From Nyssa sinensis (lineage: Eukaryota > Streptophyta > Magnoliopsida > Cornales > Nyssaceae), in assembly GCA_008638375.1 (NCBI GenBank), contig CM018035.1, positions 5,887,077-5,951,076 on the forward strand: a stretch of DNA of 64,000 nucleotides. Direction: 5' to 3'. Below are positions 24,529-35,700 of this stretch, in pieces. A program made the position numbers and the translations under genes. How positions within the stretch are numbered: position 1 is the stretch's first letter; each line of letters begins with the position of its first letter. Below the pieces are notes generated by a model. It saw nothing but the letters and a program-made list of their open reading frames with translations. It was not told the origin of the DNA and searched no databases.

Positions 24529-26653
24529 TCTTTTTAGCAAAGTAAAATGGTGTTTGTGATCAATATGGACACTCCATCCATTTTTAAAGCAACTATGCAA
24601 CAAAAGGAACATTAATAAGAGCGTTGTTTTATGCACAATTATGTAATAAACTTGAATTAGTGGTTATGTTGTTGGGTACATGTCCAAATAGACATGTTAG
24701 ACACATCCCATACTCGTGTCCATATGTCAGACACAGGTATTTGAATGCCACGTAAAAGATTCCATGTAACATAGTTTCTAACCAAGTAGAGCAGTCGTCC
24801 TGTTTGTTTATGCTTGTTAGTCACATTGATTTTCTGTGTGATAATTACTTGGATGAATGAACTTCTACACTGTACATAACATGGATAAATGTAGTTGGCT
24901 CATCTGTAATATGAGGATCATGGTGATTTCATGTGTTACAGTTTTATTGATGTGAAACAGGTAAGTGGCAGCATTTTGCCTGCTTCAGTTATATCTTTGT
25001 ACTGCATGTACCTCTGCTACAGTGGACTTGCTAGTGAACCAAGGGAGTACGAGTGCAATGGACTTCACAAGCATTCTCAAGCTGTTTCGACAGGCACCCT
25101 TACTATTGGACTGCTTACTACTGTTCTATCAGTTGTCTACTCTGCTGTTCGTGCTGGTTCTTCTACGACTCTGCTCTCCCCACCGAGCTCACCCCGGGCA
25201 GGTTAGTGTTCACCCTAATGACTCAATGGAGGTAGGTTTGGTTGTGCGTTTCTTTTTTATGCTAATCAAAATTAAATGTGTTTGGAAAAATGTCAGGAAA
25301 ATTTGTATTTTCCTCCCAAATGTTAGTTTCAAAGAGAGTGTCTTTAATTCAGATAAAACATACTTTTTTCCTATGGGTATTTGTTGATTTGAGATGAGAA
25401 AAATTAAAGATTGGCATATACCACAACCCATCAACCAGCATCAGGTTTTATTAGGAAAATATTTCTCACAACTCTGAGATTTCTTTTTTCTTTTCTCATC
25501 TTTTTTTAGTGAGGGTTTCTTTGGGCATTTTTAATGTTCTCTTTTTGAACTTTGAAGATACATCCACTGAAGTCTCCTAAAAGGGTATTGTTTAAAGAAA
25601 GTGCTATTAAAACACATCAGAGACCATTTGTTAACGGCCCATTTAGCAATAGGGGTGCAACTTGGGGGCCAACCTGAACCCAACATGAGACCAATCCAAA
25701 TTTTTTAGGGTTTGGGTTTTATTTTTTACACTTTGGGTTGGGCTTGGGCAAAAGAATTCAAGCCCGATCTAAATTAGGGTTGGACTTGGACAAAATTATT
25801 CAAACCCGATCTAAATTAAGGTTGGACTTAGGTTGAAACTCTAAAAACTTGAATCCAATCCGAACCTGAATTCAATATTTTATATATTATATTTTTTATA
25901 CTTTAATTATCCATCATTAGATTAATAGGAATTCCTTACAAGAATTATTATTTACAGTTTTATAATTTCAAAATCTTGTTGACTTTTAACATTTTTTCAA
26001 AATTAAATTATGTTGAAGGAATTATTTTAATATTTTTTCGTTTCTTTTAGAAGGAAAAATTGAGAGAAATTATTAGAACTTTTAGTGTATAATTAAAATA
26101 AGAAAAAAATATAACAATTTATTAAAGAAATTGTGAATAAAATATAAAAAATTGAAATTAGTAATTGGGTTGGGGTTGAATCTGATACTAATAAATTTTA
26201 ATTCGGATTGGGTTTATTTGATTGTTTTAGAACTTGGGTTGAGTTTGGAGACGACTCAACATGAGTCCTGTCCTGCCCGAATTGCACCCCTATTTTGCAA
26301 TTGACAGAATTGGATGAATTGACAACATCCGTTCAAGTCTGACATCCTTTTTTTTTTATGAAGGTGCTGGAAAGCCTTTGCTTCCATTGGACAAAGCAGA
26401 TGAAAAGGAAGAGAAAGAAAAGTCTAAGCTAGTTACATATTCATATTCCTTCTTCCACATTATCTTCTCCCTTGCCAGCATGTACTCGGCAATGCTTCTT
26501 ACAGGGTGGTCGACCTCCGTTGGAGAGAGCAGGAAGTTGGTGGATGTGGGGTGGCCATCTGTGTGGGTCCGAATTCTAACCGGGTGGGCAACTGCAGCTT
26601 TGTTCATCTGGTCACTGGTTGCCCCTATTCTGTTCCCGGATAGGGAGTTCTGA
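20523..26653 (+). CDS. SERINC/TMS1 family membrane protein, 6 exons, with a one-base frameshift in exon 2
   Basis: Exons are 20523-20706, 21386-21624, 23565-23676, 23803-23977, 24961-25201 and 26364-26653 (stop TGA 26651-26653). All splice sites are GT-AG. The protein starts MWAASCLASCCAACACDAC, the typical Cys-rich SERINC N-terminus. Family blocks follow: RDSLHHGGWMMKIICW, DFVHGWNDKWVKYDEQFW, PSGHDCGLNTFF, LPASVISLYCMYLCYSGLAS, TYSYSFFHIIFSLASMY and a C-terminus ending FPDREF. About ten or eleven hydrophobic segments are expected. The family was proposed to aid serine incorporation into membrane lipids and has lipid-scrambling members. In exon 2, family frame LGNFLFFTIL requires five Ts where 21469-21472 has four. 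As written, translation stops at TAA 21490-21492 after about 96 residues. Apart from this the gene would give 413 residues, a normal length. Sequencing error and recent loss are both possible. Confidence 0.92.
22013..22457. repeat. Tandem direct duplication, period about 226 bp, in SERINC intron 2
   Basis: The block with tcatatttctagg (22031) recurs at 22257. Both copies continue through 'aagcaaagctgctttagca' and 'cccctcaatcaggaaatct'. The second copy lacks a few bases (caccctaag against cacccaccctaag). The copies are otherwise nearly identical, so this is a young local duplication inside the intron. Confidence 0.93.
23466..23482. repeat. Poly-C tract, about 17 bases, SERINC intron 2
   Basis: An uninterrupted run of about 17 C lies roughly 80 bases before SERINC exon 3. 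Exact length should be treated with caution because homopolymers are error-prone. Such a run interrupts the pyrimidine/A-T composition usual for plant introns. Confidence 0.85.
24130..24500 (+). mobile_element. LINE 3' fragment in SERINC intron 4
   Basis: From 24225 the plus strand reads MTPFCLVWSIWRERNRRTFE, then a short conserved stretch (LSSWVFKDNFLRL) and a stop. This is the C-terminal zf-RVT-associated region of plant LINEs (P.CL.W.IW.ERN.R.FE). The same motif occurs at 36530-36700 and, on the opposite strand, at 59750-60022. The upstream limit is uncertain. The 3' part is A/T-rich and leads into a (TA)n tract at 24497-24522. Confidence 0.7.
25642..26300. mobile_element. hAT-type MITE with 8-bp target duplication, SERINC intron 5
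   Basis: Terminal inverted repeats are taggggtgcaa at 25650 and its complement ttgcacccct+a ending at 26292. The flanks tttagcaa (25642-25649) and ttttgcaa (26293-26300) match at seven of eight bases, as expected for an 8-bp hAT target duplication. The 643-bp interior is non-coding, with repeated ttggg-rich motifs and A/T-rich text, so the element is non-autonomous. It sits between exons 5 and 6, ending about 60 bases before the exon 6 acceptor. Confidence 0.85.
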
Positions 26654-29600
26654 GTCTCCTAAATGACCAGTCTAGATGGCAGTATGTTTGTGTGTTTTGA
26701 AATCTATAACCTGCTATATATTGTGATTAGTGAGAGACTGCAATGCACGACCTCCAGCAAGTGGATATATAGGTAATTGCTGTACTATGTTTGCAAGTAG
26801 TGTTCTCTGGACTCTGATTACATTTCTAAATAAAAGGGTTAAATTGCACAAATATTCCTTGAATTACTTGACATTTTATATGTTCAATCCCATTTGAGTA
26901 TTATATTTTGGCACTTTTAACCCCTTTCGTTAGTCTGCTGGAATTAGGTAAGTTGTCCAACTCGGTTTACTAAAATAAATTGAGTTTTAAATTGTATTTA
27001 AACTTGACTTGTTAATCTCAAACAAGTCTTCAATTTTTTATATAATATTAGACAACTTATTAGTTGATGATTGTGTCGTGTTTGAAGCGAACTTAATAAA
27101 GTAATGAATTTTAAAATATATTTAAATTTAACTTGTCTATTCTGCAAACTGATGTCTAATGAACAAGCCTTTAACTAATGTCCGGTGGTGGTGATGGGTT
27201 CAATCTGGTAGTGGTGACGGATTGATATAGGTGAGTTTGCTGTGGGTTGGGTTTTGATTTAGTGTTGGATACAATTAAGTGTCATTCTGGCTAGGGCGAT
27301 AAAATGACAAGGATAAATATGTAATTTAATAATATTAGTGAAGGGGATCCAACAAAATTTAAATTTAAGTTTGTTGCCAATTTAAGTTTAGAGGTAAATT
27401 AGTGAAAACAAGGTAAATTAACTCATTTCCAATTTCAGCAAATTCCAATTCTAAATATTATTTCCTTGGTTCTTTCTTTAAGTATTCGTGACGGAAGCAA
27501 AAATAAGTGTCCCATTTGCAGTACGTAAAAGGTCTAGCAGTTCAAATCAGGTAGGAAATTGGCATTTACAGGGAAAGACTCCTTGAGATGGTTTTACAGG
27601 AAGGGTGACTTTGATTTTCATCAATGAAATGCTTACAAGGCTGGCCCAAACCTCCAGTGCCCAAAAGCTAGAAGGTCTTAATAGAAAATTCCAATTAAGA
27701 TTTAACTGACCACCATGAAAAGAGAGTTAAAATGCTTAGTCATCTCTATAGTATGACCACCTGTTCAAGGAAAAATCAACTTCACAGGTTTACCATCTTG
27801 GATTGCGACTGCTACATTCAATTTGAAGATATTGAGGAGACCAAGAAGAGAAATAAAAAATAAATTCTGGGAGGTGCAAAGTTTCTTCTTTTCAACACCT
27901 AAAAATAAGGCAATATCTGCTGGCCTTTGCATTATGCATGGAAACAATGATACTGAGATAATTAGAATCCTGGATCTTGTATAAAATTCAAGTCAAGAAA
28001 AAACACAAATGCATAATCCATGTTCAGACAATGTGAACAAATGTAAAACTCTGGACATGTTAGATGGGGAAACACCAAAGAATTGTCACAAGATCAACTG
28101 CACTGCACCATCCCAAACCTAGCCCCTTTTTTAGGAGACTTGAAGACTATCACGCCCATGGACAAATAACAAGGAACCAGTTTAAATCACCATCCAATCA
28201 TATGCATAAAAACCATACTAGATAAACCAACTGCCATTGAATTTTGGATGGCGTAGCAAGGCTTTCACAAAAACTCCAGACTGATATGATGATTCATTTG
28301 AATTTGCCTGAAATGAATCGACAGAAAGGTGATGGGAAAAAAAAATTACTCTGTAACCAGGGAAAAATCACATTCAAAATGAAAAGCCAAAAAAATATCT
28401 AAATTATAGAATACCTTTTAAGGCCCATAGACCAGTGAGTGTTTGCAGGTACATAAAAGAAATGGAAGCAAGAGGACAACACAAACATATAGGAAACATA
28501 AGATGTTGAAATAGTCCAAGATGTGAAAGATTACCTAAATGCTATAATCATATTAGCTATAACCCTGGATGATTCAAAGCACAACCATCAACATATGGCA
28601 AAAGTAGCGGGGGTGAGGAGATTTCTACATAGAGATAGTAGACCACTGACAATTTTAGTAACAAGTAAAGGAGGTTTCCACAGGACTGAAATCGCAAAAG
28701 AAGAGAGAGAAAAGGCGGAGCAGACCAATCACTCTCAAGTGATATCAACAAGGAAGACATTGCCAAACTCAAAGCACAATGTAGTCCACAAAGAGGATCC
28801 TGGCAAGTCCAAGTCCTCTCTAGTGAGAAGTTATAGAACTGACCAATGGGATAGCACATGTCCATAACAGTTCCATTAGAACTCCCACAAACTGGTACAG
28901 AAAGGTCTAAGAAGGAAAAAGAGGTTGGGAGTTTGATACAAACTGAACGGAAAGAACAATCCAAATCTCTGTTGGGGAAAGGACATGGTAACAAAGGGTT
29001 ATTTACTTTCTACTATCTCGTCAGTACACCAACAAAGAGAGAACAATCCAAATCAATGTCAGGGAAAGGACATGGTAAAAAAAGGTTATTTACTTCTATT
29101 TTCTCCTCAGTATACCAACAAAGGTGATAAACGTTTGGGGAAAAATCCACATACTTTCTTCCCCTCTTAAGGTGCAACCCGTTATGCATATACAACATAC
29201 TGAACATAGTTAAAAGTGAAAGACTGTAAGTAGCAGGGACCGTGAAGGGCTGGCCCATCTACTAAGGAAAGCTCATTGGATTTAAGGATCTCAAAAGGAG
29301 GATTTGAGGACCCACAGCATTATTACTTTATTATTTTTATCTTGGTCTTTCTGAGCATTAGCTTTATGTGCAACCAAGATAAAAATAATTAATGTGCACT
29401 ATTCTCAAACCATTCAATGAATCAATGGCTTCCACAATTTGACATGACATATTCAAAGAGGCTGGAAGTAGTTAGACAACTTTATATCTGGAAGCAAATT
29501 TCTCAGTATTAGGAGGATGCAAAACATTGTACTATTTAATCATTCTTGTATTTCATATCACATATCGGACAGCACAATTAACAAAAGCTTTGCATTTCCA

Positions 29601-29750
29601 ATAAGGAAAACCATTAGGGAGAAGGAAAATCAAATCAGAAGAGATTACTATTAAAAATAATAGAACAGCTTTTACAAATTTTCAAACTATTAAATAAAGA
29701 CGCTGAATGTAAACATGTGGAACCAGAGAATGTTGGCTAAGATTTACCAT
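26654..29750. other. Convergent intergenic region between SERINC and RAD23
   Basis: SERINC and RAD23 converge, so this region carries both 3' UTRs and terminators. From about 26833 the text (taaattgcacaaatattcc) resembles a common dispersed plant repeat. Frames at 28523-28867 (+) and 28557-28994 (-) overlap on opposite strands and show no conserved domain. A weak resemblance of 28740-28900 to a retroelement gag-type linker is not strong enough to call. An 87-bp direct repeat is listed at 28945-29126. Confidence 0.55.
28945..29126. repeat. Two-copy direct repeat, period 87 bp
   Basis: The block gaacaatccaaatc (28954) recurs at 29041. Both copies continue through ggaaaggacatggtaa, ggttatttact and accaacaaag. 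They differ at several positions. The repeat has no coding interpretation that I trust. Confidence 0.85.
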
Positions 29751-32700
29751 TCAATCCTCATAATCTCCAGCATTCTCCAATAGGTAGTTGACTGCTAATT
29801 CCTCATTGCGATCACAGGCTAAAAATGCCTCAATGACGAGGGCTCTATCAAATCCCATAGCCTCAAGCTGGAAATAGTAAAAGAAAACAATTTAGTAAGT
29901 ATTATAGAACAGATGAAACATAAATGATTACCAATAACAGGGAGGAAAATGAATCCATACTCGTTCAATGGCCTCCTGCTCTGCTGGGGTAACACTAATA
30001 GCATGAGGCATATCCTGCTCAGGCTGATCAAATAAATCCCTGAAGGAAAGTTCATGTTATCACAATCAGCAAACAAGACCATGTCCTAGTAGTCATAAAT
30101 TGGTGGTCTTGAGAATAGATGTTGGTCTAGTGCCAAGGCAATAGAAGCTCAGATAGTTTAGGAGGCAAAACAAAGAAGGGTTGATGTTTTGTTTGAAAAG
30201 GCAGCTCCAATACATGTCAGAAAAATTCGATGTTGACATATGCAACTCAACTGGTAGAACAAACCAAGTTTTTTATTTAAAAAAAAGAAGATATTTAATG
30301 CTATCCTCAACTTCAGTTTCTATGCCATAGAAGATCCACTATTAAGCGCAACCTTTTTTTTTTGTTTGTTAAGTACAATTGACGGTAACCCTATTAAACA
30401 GCCTGATCAAGGCTTTCCAAAAAGACAACTGCAACCTACTAGAACATTTAAAATGATAAATATATAAACAACATGCATCCACCTGTCCTCTATGAATGAA
30501 TTAGTATTTACCAACAATGCCCATAAGAACTCACCCTTCAGAACCTTCATGAGGTTCATTAATCAACTGAAGGAACTCTGCATGGTGCTCCTGAATTAGT
30601 CTTAAAAGTTGGGGGTTTTGCTTTCCCAACTCCTGAAGCATGGGCTGTACAAAAGAAACAGCTTCCAACTCTTCAAAAGTGAAAAGCCATAAAAGGTCAT
30701 CTGAATAAAAAAGAGAGCATATGGACCTGTAAAATTTGTGGATTTGTTTGCACCATTGACCGCAATGCTTGGAACTAAATTGCAAACCAAGAGAAAATGA
30801 ATAAAATCAGAATTTAGTGTTATTGGAAAACATAGTAAACAATTAAATGTATAAAGACTGATTAAGTATCTAAATGATTTTGTTTGATCACCTTTGATTG
30901 AGATACCATACTTAGAAAGATATGGTCTAATTCGATCATTATTATGGCAAACATTACTTTAATTTGTAGAAGTTGTGCATGTGCACTGTGAGTGATCATA
31001 CCCCATGTATAGAGAGAAACATGGGAGTTGGGTTAAAATAGAGAAACCAGAATGTGCAATTTAGAGAGAGGGAATGAAAAGATAAACAAGGGGGAGCAGA
31101 TAAGTGCCTTTTTTCACTTTTAAATGAAGTTACAAGTTTGTCCCTTAACTAATCTCTATCTTATTCTTCTTTCTGCTTAAATTTGAAGAACTACAATTTG
31201 GATAGCTGACCAATTGGAAGACCGAAAGGGCTGGTTTAACATAATAGTATAGAAAAGCATGTCCAGTTAATAAACGAAAAGCTTCAACATTGGATCTGAA
31301 AAGTTTTAACATGGAATCCCATAAGCAGAAGTTTCTTATTCACGAAATGGCATGAGATAATATAATAGGAGCCACACCTGTTGGTTATTTCTAAGGAAAT
31401 CTAGCGATCCAAGTCCACCACCACTAGCACCAGAAGGTGTTTCCTGGAGATATTCCAGTTAGCTAGTATAAGAAGCAGAGAAAGGTAAACAAGTGTAATG
31501 AAAATTCATATATATAATATAACCTAATACCTGAGGAAACAAATTCAAGGGAGACGAATTAGGTGCTCCAGAAACAGGTGCAGCCCCACTTTCAGTCGTG
31601 TTAACTCCACTAGTTGCCTGATTTGCAGGGATGTGAGCAACCGGCACTGCAACTTCTGCTGCCTCGGGAATGCCCTGACAAACAAGAACAGTATCAGCAG
31701 CAAAGTGGTAACAAAATTGGCAACGCGAATTTTTTTTTTTGATAAGACAAACACATTTGTTCCAATTGGGACTTGAACCCTCAACCTCGAGATACCACCA
31801 CAGCTAATGCTTGATGGTTCGGCGATACAAAAATTTAAGAACATACAGAATATAAGTAATCCACAGCTCGCTCTGGATTGTTGTAAGCAGCTCGAAGTGC
31901 ACGGGTAACAGTTTCCTTGTCCCAAGTGCCACCACCCATATCCATAATTTGTTGAATAGTCTGCTCAAGATTATTACTGGCAACTAAATTGGAAGCAGCT
32001 TGACCATAAGTATCAGAAGGAGCACTGAAAAAACAAAAATTATAATTTTTATAATATTAAATTACACCAAAAATTGTTTACCGTATAAAAAAATTAACTC
32101 CCAAGTACTTTTTTTATTTTTTTTATAGAAGTAAGAAAAATTATCAAATCACCTGTAATTGCATTTCTGGTGCACAATATAAATGGCAAAATGAATATAC
32201 AAGAATGTAGTATTGAAATTGATGTGGATTTAAGCTCAACGTGCACATGTTTAATCATCTAATGTTTGAGGCAATTCCAGCTCTATGATCAAAATTTGGA
32301 TATATTTGTGGTGGAACAGAAGTCATTTCAAACAATAATTTTCAACTTCCCCAGCCAACACAATTAAGGTTATCCATCCCTCCCGCAACAAAATACATAG
32401 AAAAATGAAAAAAAAAAAAAAATGAAATCGTATTTCAAAACTGCTAAGAATTGGATGGAGTAGTATTTTTCTCTTATTGGTAGCTTCTTTCATGCAAACT
32501 TGTCACCCAGATCGTTTCTCCTAGCTAACATATTGTAGACATTTACAAAATAAAAATTTTTATTTTTAAAAAATAACAATCTACCCGAAAAAGGAAAAAA
32601 ATACAAAAGGATCTAACCATTGATAAACAAAAGCACTGCTTGATAGATTCTTTAGAGAAGTCTTCACTTCATATATGTTCCACAAAAAAAATATGTTCAC

Positions 32701-35700
32701 TTAGTCTAATAGTAAAGGAGACATTGACCATTTCTTAATAACTATTGACTAATTTTTTTCCTTGTGTAATTTGCTACTCCTGATATTGCAGTCTTTCTTG
32801 ATCTCTATGTTGCAATTTTAGTGACAGAAGAAACAGATGCTATGGATGGAATTTCAAAATGTAGGAATTTTATGTTTCATTGGTCAATGGAACCACAATT
32901 TAATAGGAAATTCAAAAGGACTTGGATAAAAGATTGAAAAAGAAAATACTAGCCAAGTGGTATTTTGAGCTGCTTGAAACCCAGTTCAACAGTTCATGGC
33001 TCTCATCAAGCCAATACAAGGGTAGCAATTTTGGAATCAACTTTCATTTCAAACTGTTTAAGTGACCCAATAAGCTTGTCAATGATTCATGGTCAAGCCA
33101 TTTAAAGTAGTTTGTACCAACCCTTAACAAAAGCAATAATAATGTGGTTTTTCCTTCAAAGGAATTTGTGCCAAGTGAACTAGTGTTGACCCTCTTATAA
33201 TTAATCATTATAGTTAAAGGCGAAAGACGCTCTTAAGACGCTAAAGTCTCGCATTGCTTGAAAAGCGAGGCAACAAAAAGGCGTTAGCCTGAGTGAAGTA
33301 AGACACTAACTAATAAAATAATCAAAAATATATATATATATATATATATATATTACACATTAAAGTTAATTCATTATAAGTTAAACAATATATTATCACT
33401 AAAATAATTATCATGTAACACTAAAAAGCTCAATCTAAAAGTTACATGTGACATATTTAAGTGATATAACCATTTTAAGCTTTAGTAATTTTTTTGTAAA
33501 TTAATATTCAAGGTTTTGTTATCTAAGTCTTATATAAAATAAATTATTATAAACTTGCTAATTCTCATAATATAGAAGACATGATAAGGTCAATCTCGCA
33601 CATATCTAAACTAATTCTCAAAAATCCGGCCTATGTTGAGAAAACTTCCCATATAGGTGATCAATTTGATTGACGAAAGAAAAATATTTTATTGTGGGCT
33701 GTCTCAAATTTTGTGAAAAATAATAATAGTTTGTTGGTTATAGAAGATGAAATATCAATCCCTACTTAAATTTTTTTTCATGTTGAAAGAAGTACTCTCT
33801 AAAACTTTGAATTTTTGGCAACATTTCAAATATTTAAATGTTCATTAGCCCAATTTTGTACTAATGTTTGATAATTATACTTAATATAATAGATTGGACA
33901 ATAATATTTCTAGACTATATAACTATATTCTTTTATATTGATAGGCCTCTTATAGAATTATTAAATAAGTACATAGAACACTATAAACATAAGAACATAC
34001 AAGTAAAATATGTTACAATTAAAAAGGCTATCGCTTGGTCGCATCTCGCCTTACTTAAGGCGATCGCGTCTTTAAAAATGCCCGGCCTAGAACATATTAA
34101 AGCGATAAGACTGAAAATAGCCTCACCAAATCGCCTAGGCGATAGCTTTTAAGAACACTATAATTAATATTCAATAAGTTAATAATCTTTAATAATTAAT
34201 AAATTTTTAAGGAACCAACTTGGTTCCATGGTGAATAATCAATAATTTTATTACTTAATAATTAATATTTTTTTCATAAAAATTCTTTATAATAATAATT
34301 ATTAGAGAGATAAAAAATAGTTATACATGTACTTATATATCCCATTTATGCCATATTTTGATACTTATATTTATTAATTTTACATAATTGAAGTTTAAAG
34401 TATGGTAAATGGCAAAATTATAACATCAGGACACATAACTTCTTTACTTAAAATAGACATTTAGAGTTTTTTATGCCATAACTTGAGTATTATATGTATT
34501 TTTCATGAAAAATTAAAATGTCGTTTAAAAACTTCAAACAAGGTTTTTTTTTTGTACTGAAAATTATTTACATGTGAGAAATATTTATTGGTTAATGAAG
34601 GTATGAAAAAACTTAATAATTAATAATTCTAATAATTTTTCAATTTCCCATGTCTATTAATTATAAGAGGGTTGACTTAAAAACCACCATGTTAGGTTGT
34701 TGTCTTTAGAAAAATAAAGCCATCTTCTCATCCCAACTCAGTTCACAGTAACAAATTGAACCACCCCCCCCCCCCCCCAAAAAAAAAAAAAAAAATCCCC
34801 ACAACAATTAGATTAATTAGCCAGAATTGACAAAGTCCAAAAAGACATCATAAAAATGTAACATTACAGTAAAGATGGATTAGCTGTTGCCACATCGGAA
34901 GCAGATGCTGTACTTTTCGGGGCCCTGCAAAATAAACATTTGCGAGCTGTATTAGTTAGATCCAATTTATCCAAAAGTAACATTATGCAGGTGTTTGTCA
35001 TCAAAACTCACGGTGCTTGTGCAGGAACTTCAGGTGCCGGAGTAGGATTAGAATTTGTATTTGCTGCAGGAATAGGATTAGAAGTTGGTGCAGTTGTAGG
35101 TGCAGTCTGTTCAAACATATGTGCAAGAAAATTTTCATTAGAAAGCAGAAGAAGTAAGGTGACTTCCCTGTAAATAGTACACATAACACAAGAAAAAAAC
35201 CTGGGCAGATGAGGTCCCACTTGAACCCAAAGTTTTACTCTGCAAATATATCAAAGGAATAGAAAATAAATTTTTAAGGGGAAAAATTGATAAATGGAGA
35301 ATTAAAAAAATATGATAGCAAGGCTTCATGCTGATAACCAAGCAATATAACAGCAAGAAACATAAAAAAAATATAATTACCAAAACAATATAGCATGCAA
35401 TAACAAAACTGGGAAATGACACAACTATATTTGAGAGTTAAAGCCAAGACAAAGTCATGTTGGTTTAAAAATTAGGAAATAAGATTACCTTGCTAAGCAT
35501 GACAACAAGAAAACCATCCTCGGTGACCTTGTTCTCTGCTAGAGTACTTTCATCTTTCAAAACTTTTCCATTGTGAATCAATAATTGCTGTCCGCATGGA
35601 TAATTGTCTTTTCCCTGTACATCTTCAATGTTTTTCTTCACTGCCATGATCTAGGATTGCAGAAGTTACATTCGATCAATCACGAAAAAAGGCTTAATGA

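Noticed and set aside
28557..28994. 145-codon minus-strand frame, overlapping a 114-codon plus-strand frame
   Set aside because: Both strands are open here by chance. Neither product has a recognisable domain, and part of the area is an 87-bp direct repeat.
33868..34152. 94-codon frame
   Set aside because: It lies wholly within the nested 953-bp transposon insert and resembles no transposase.
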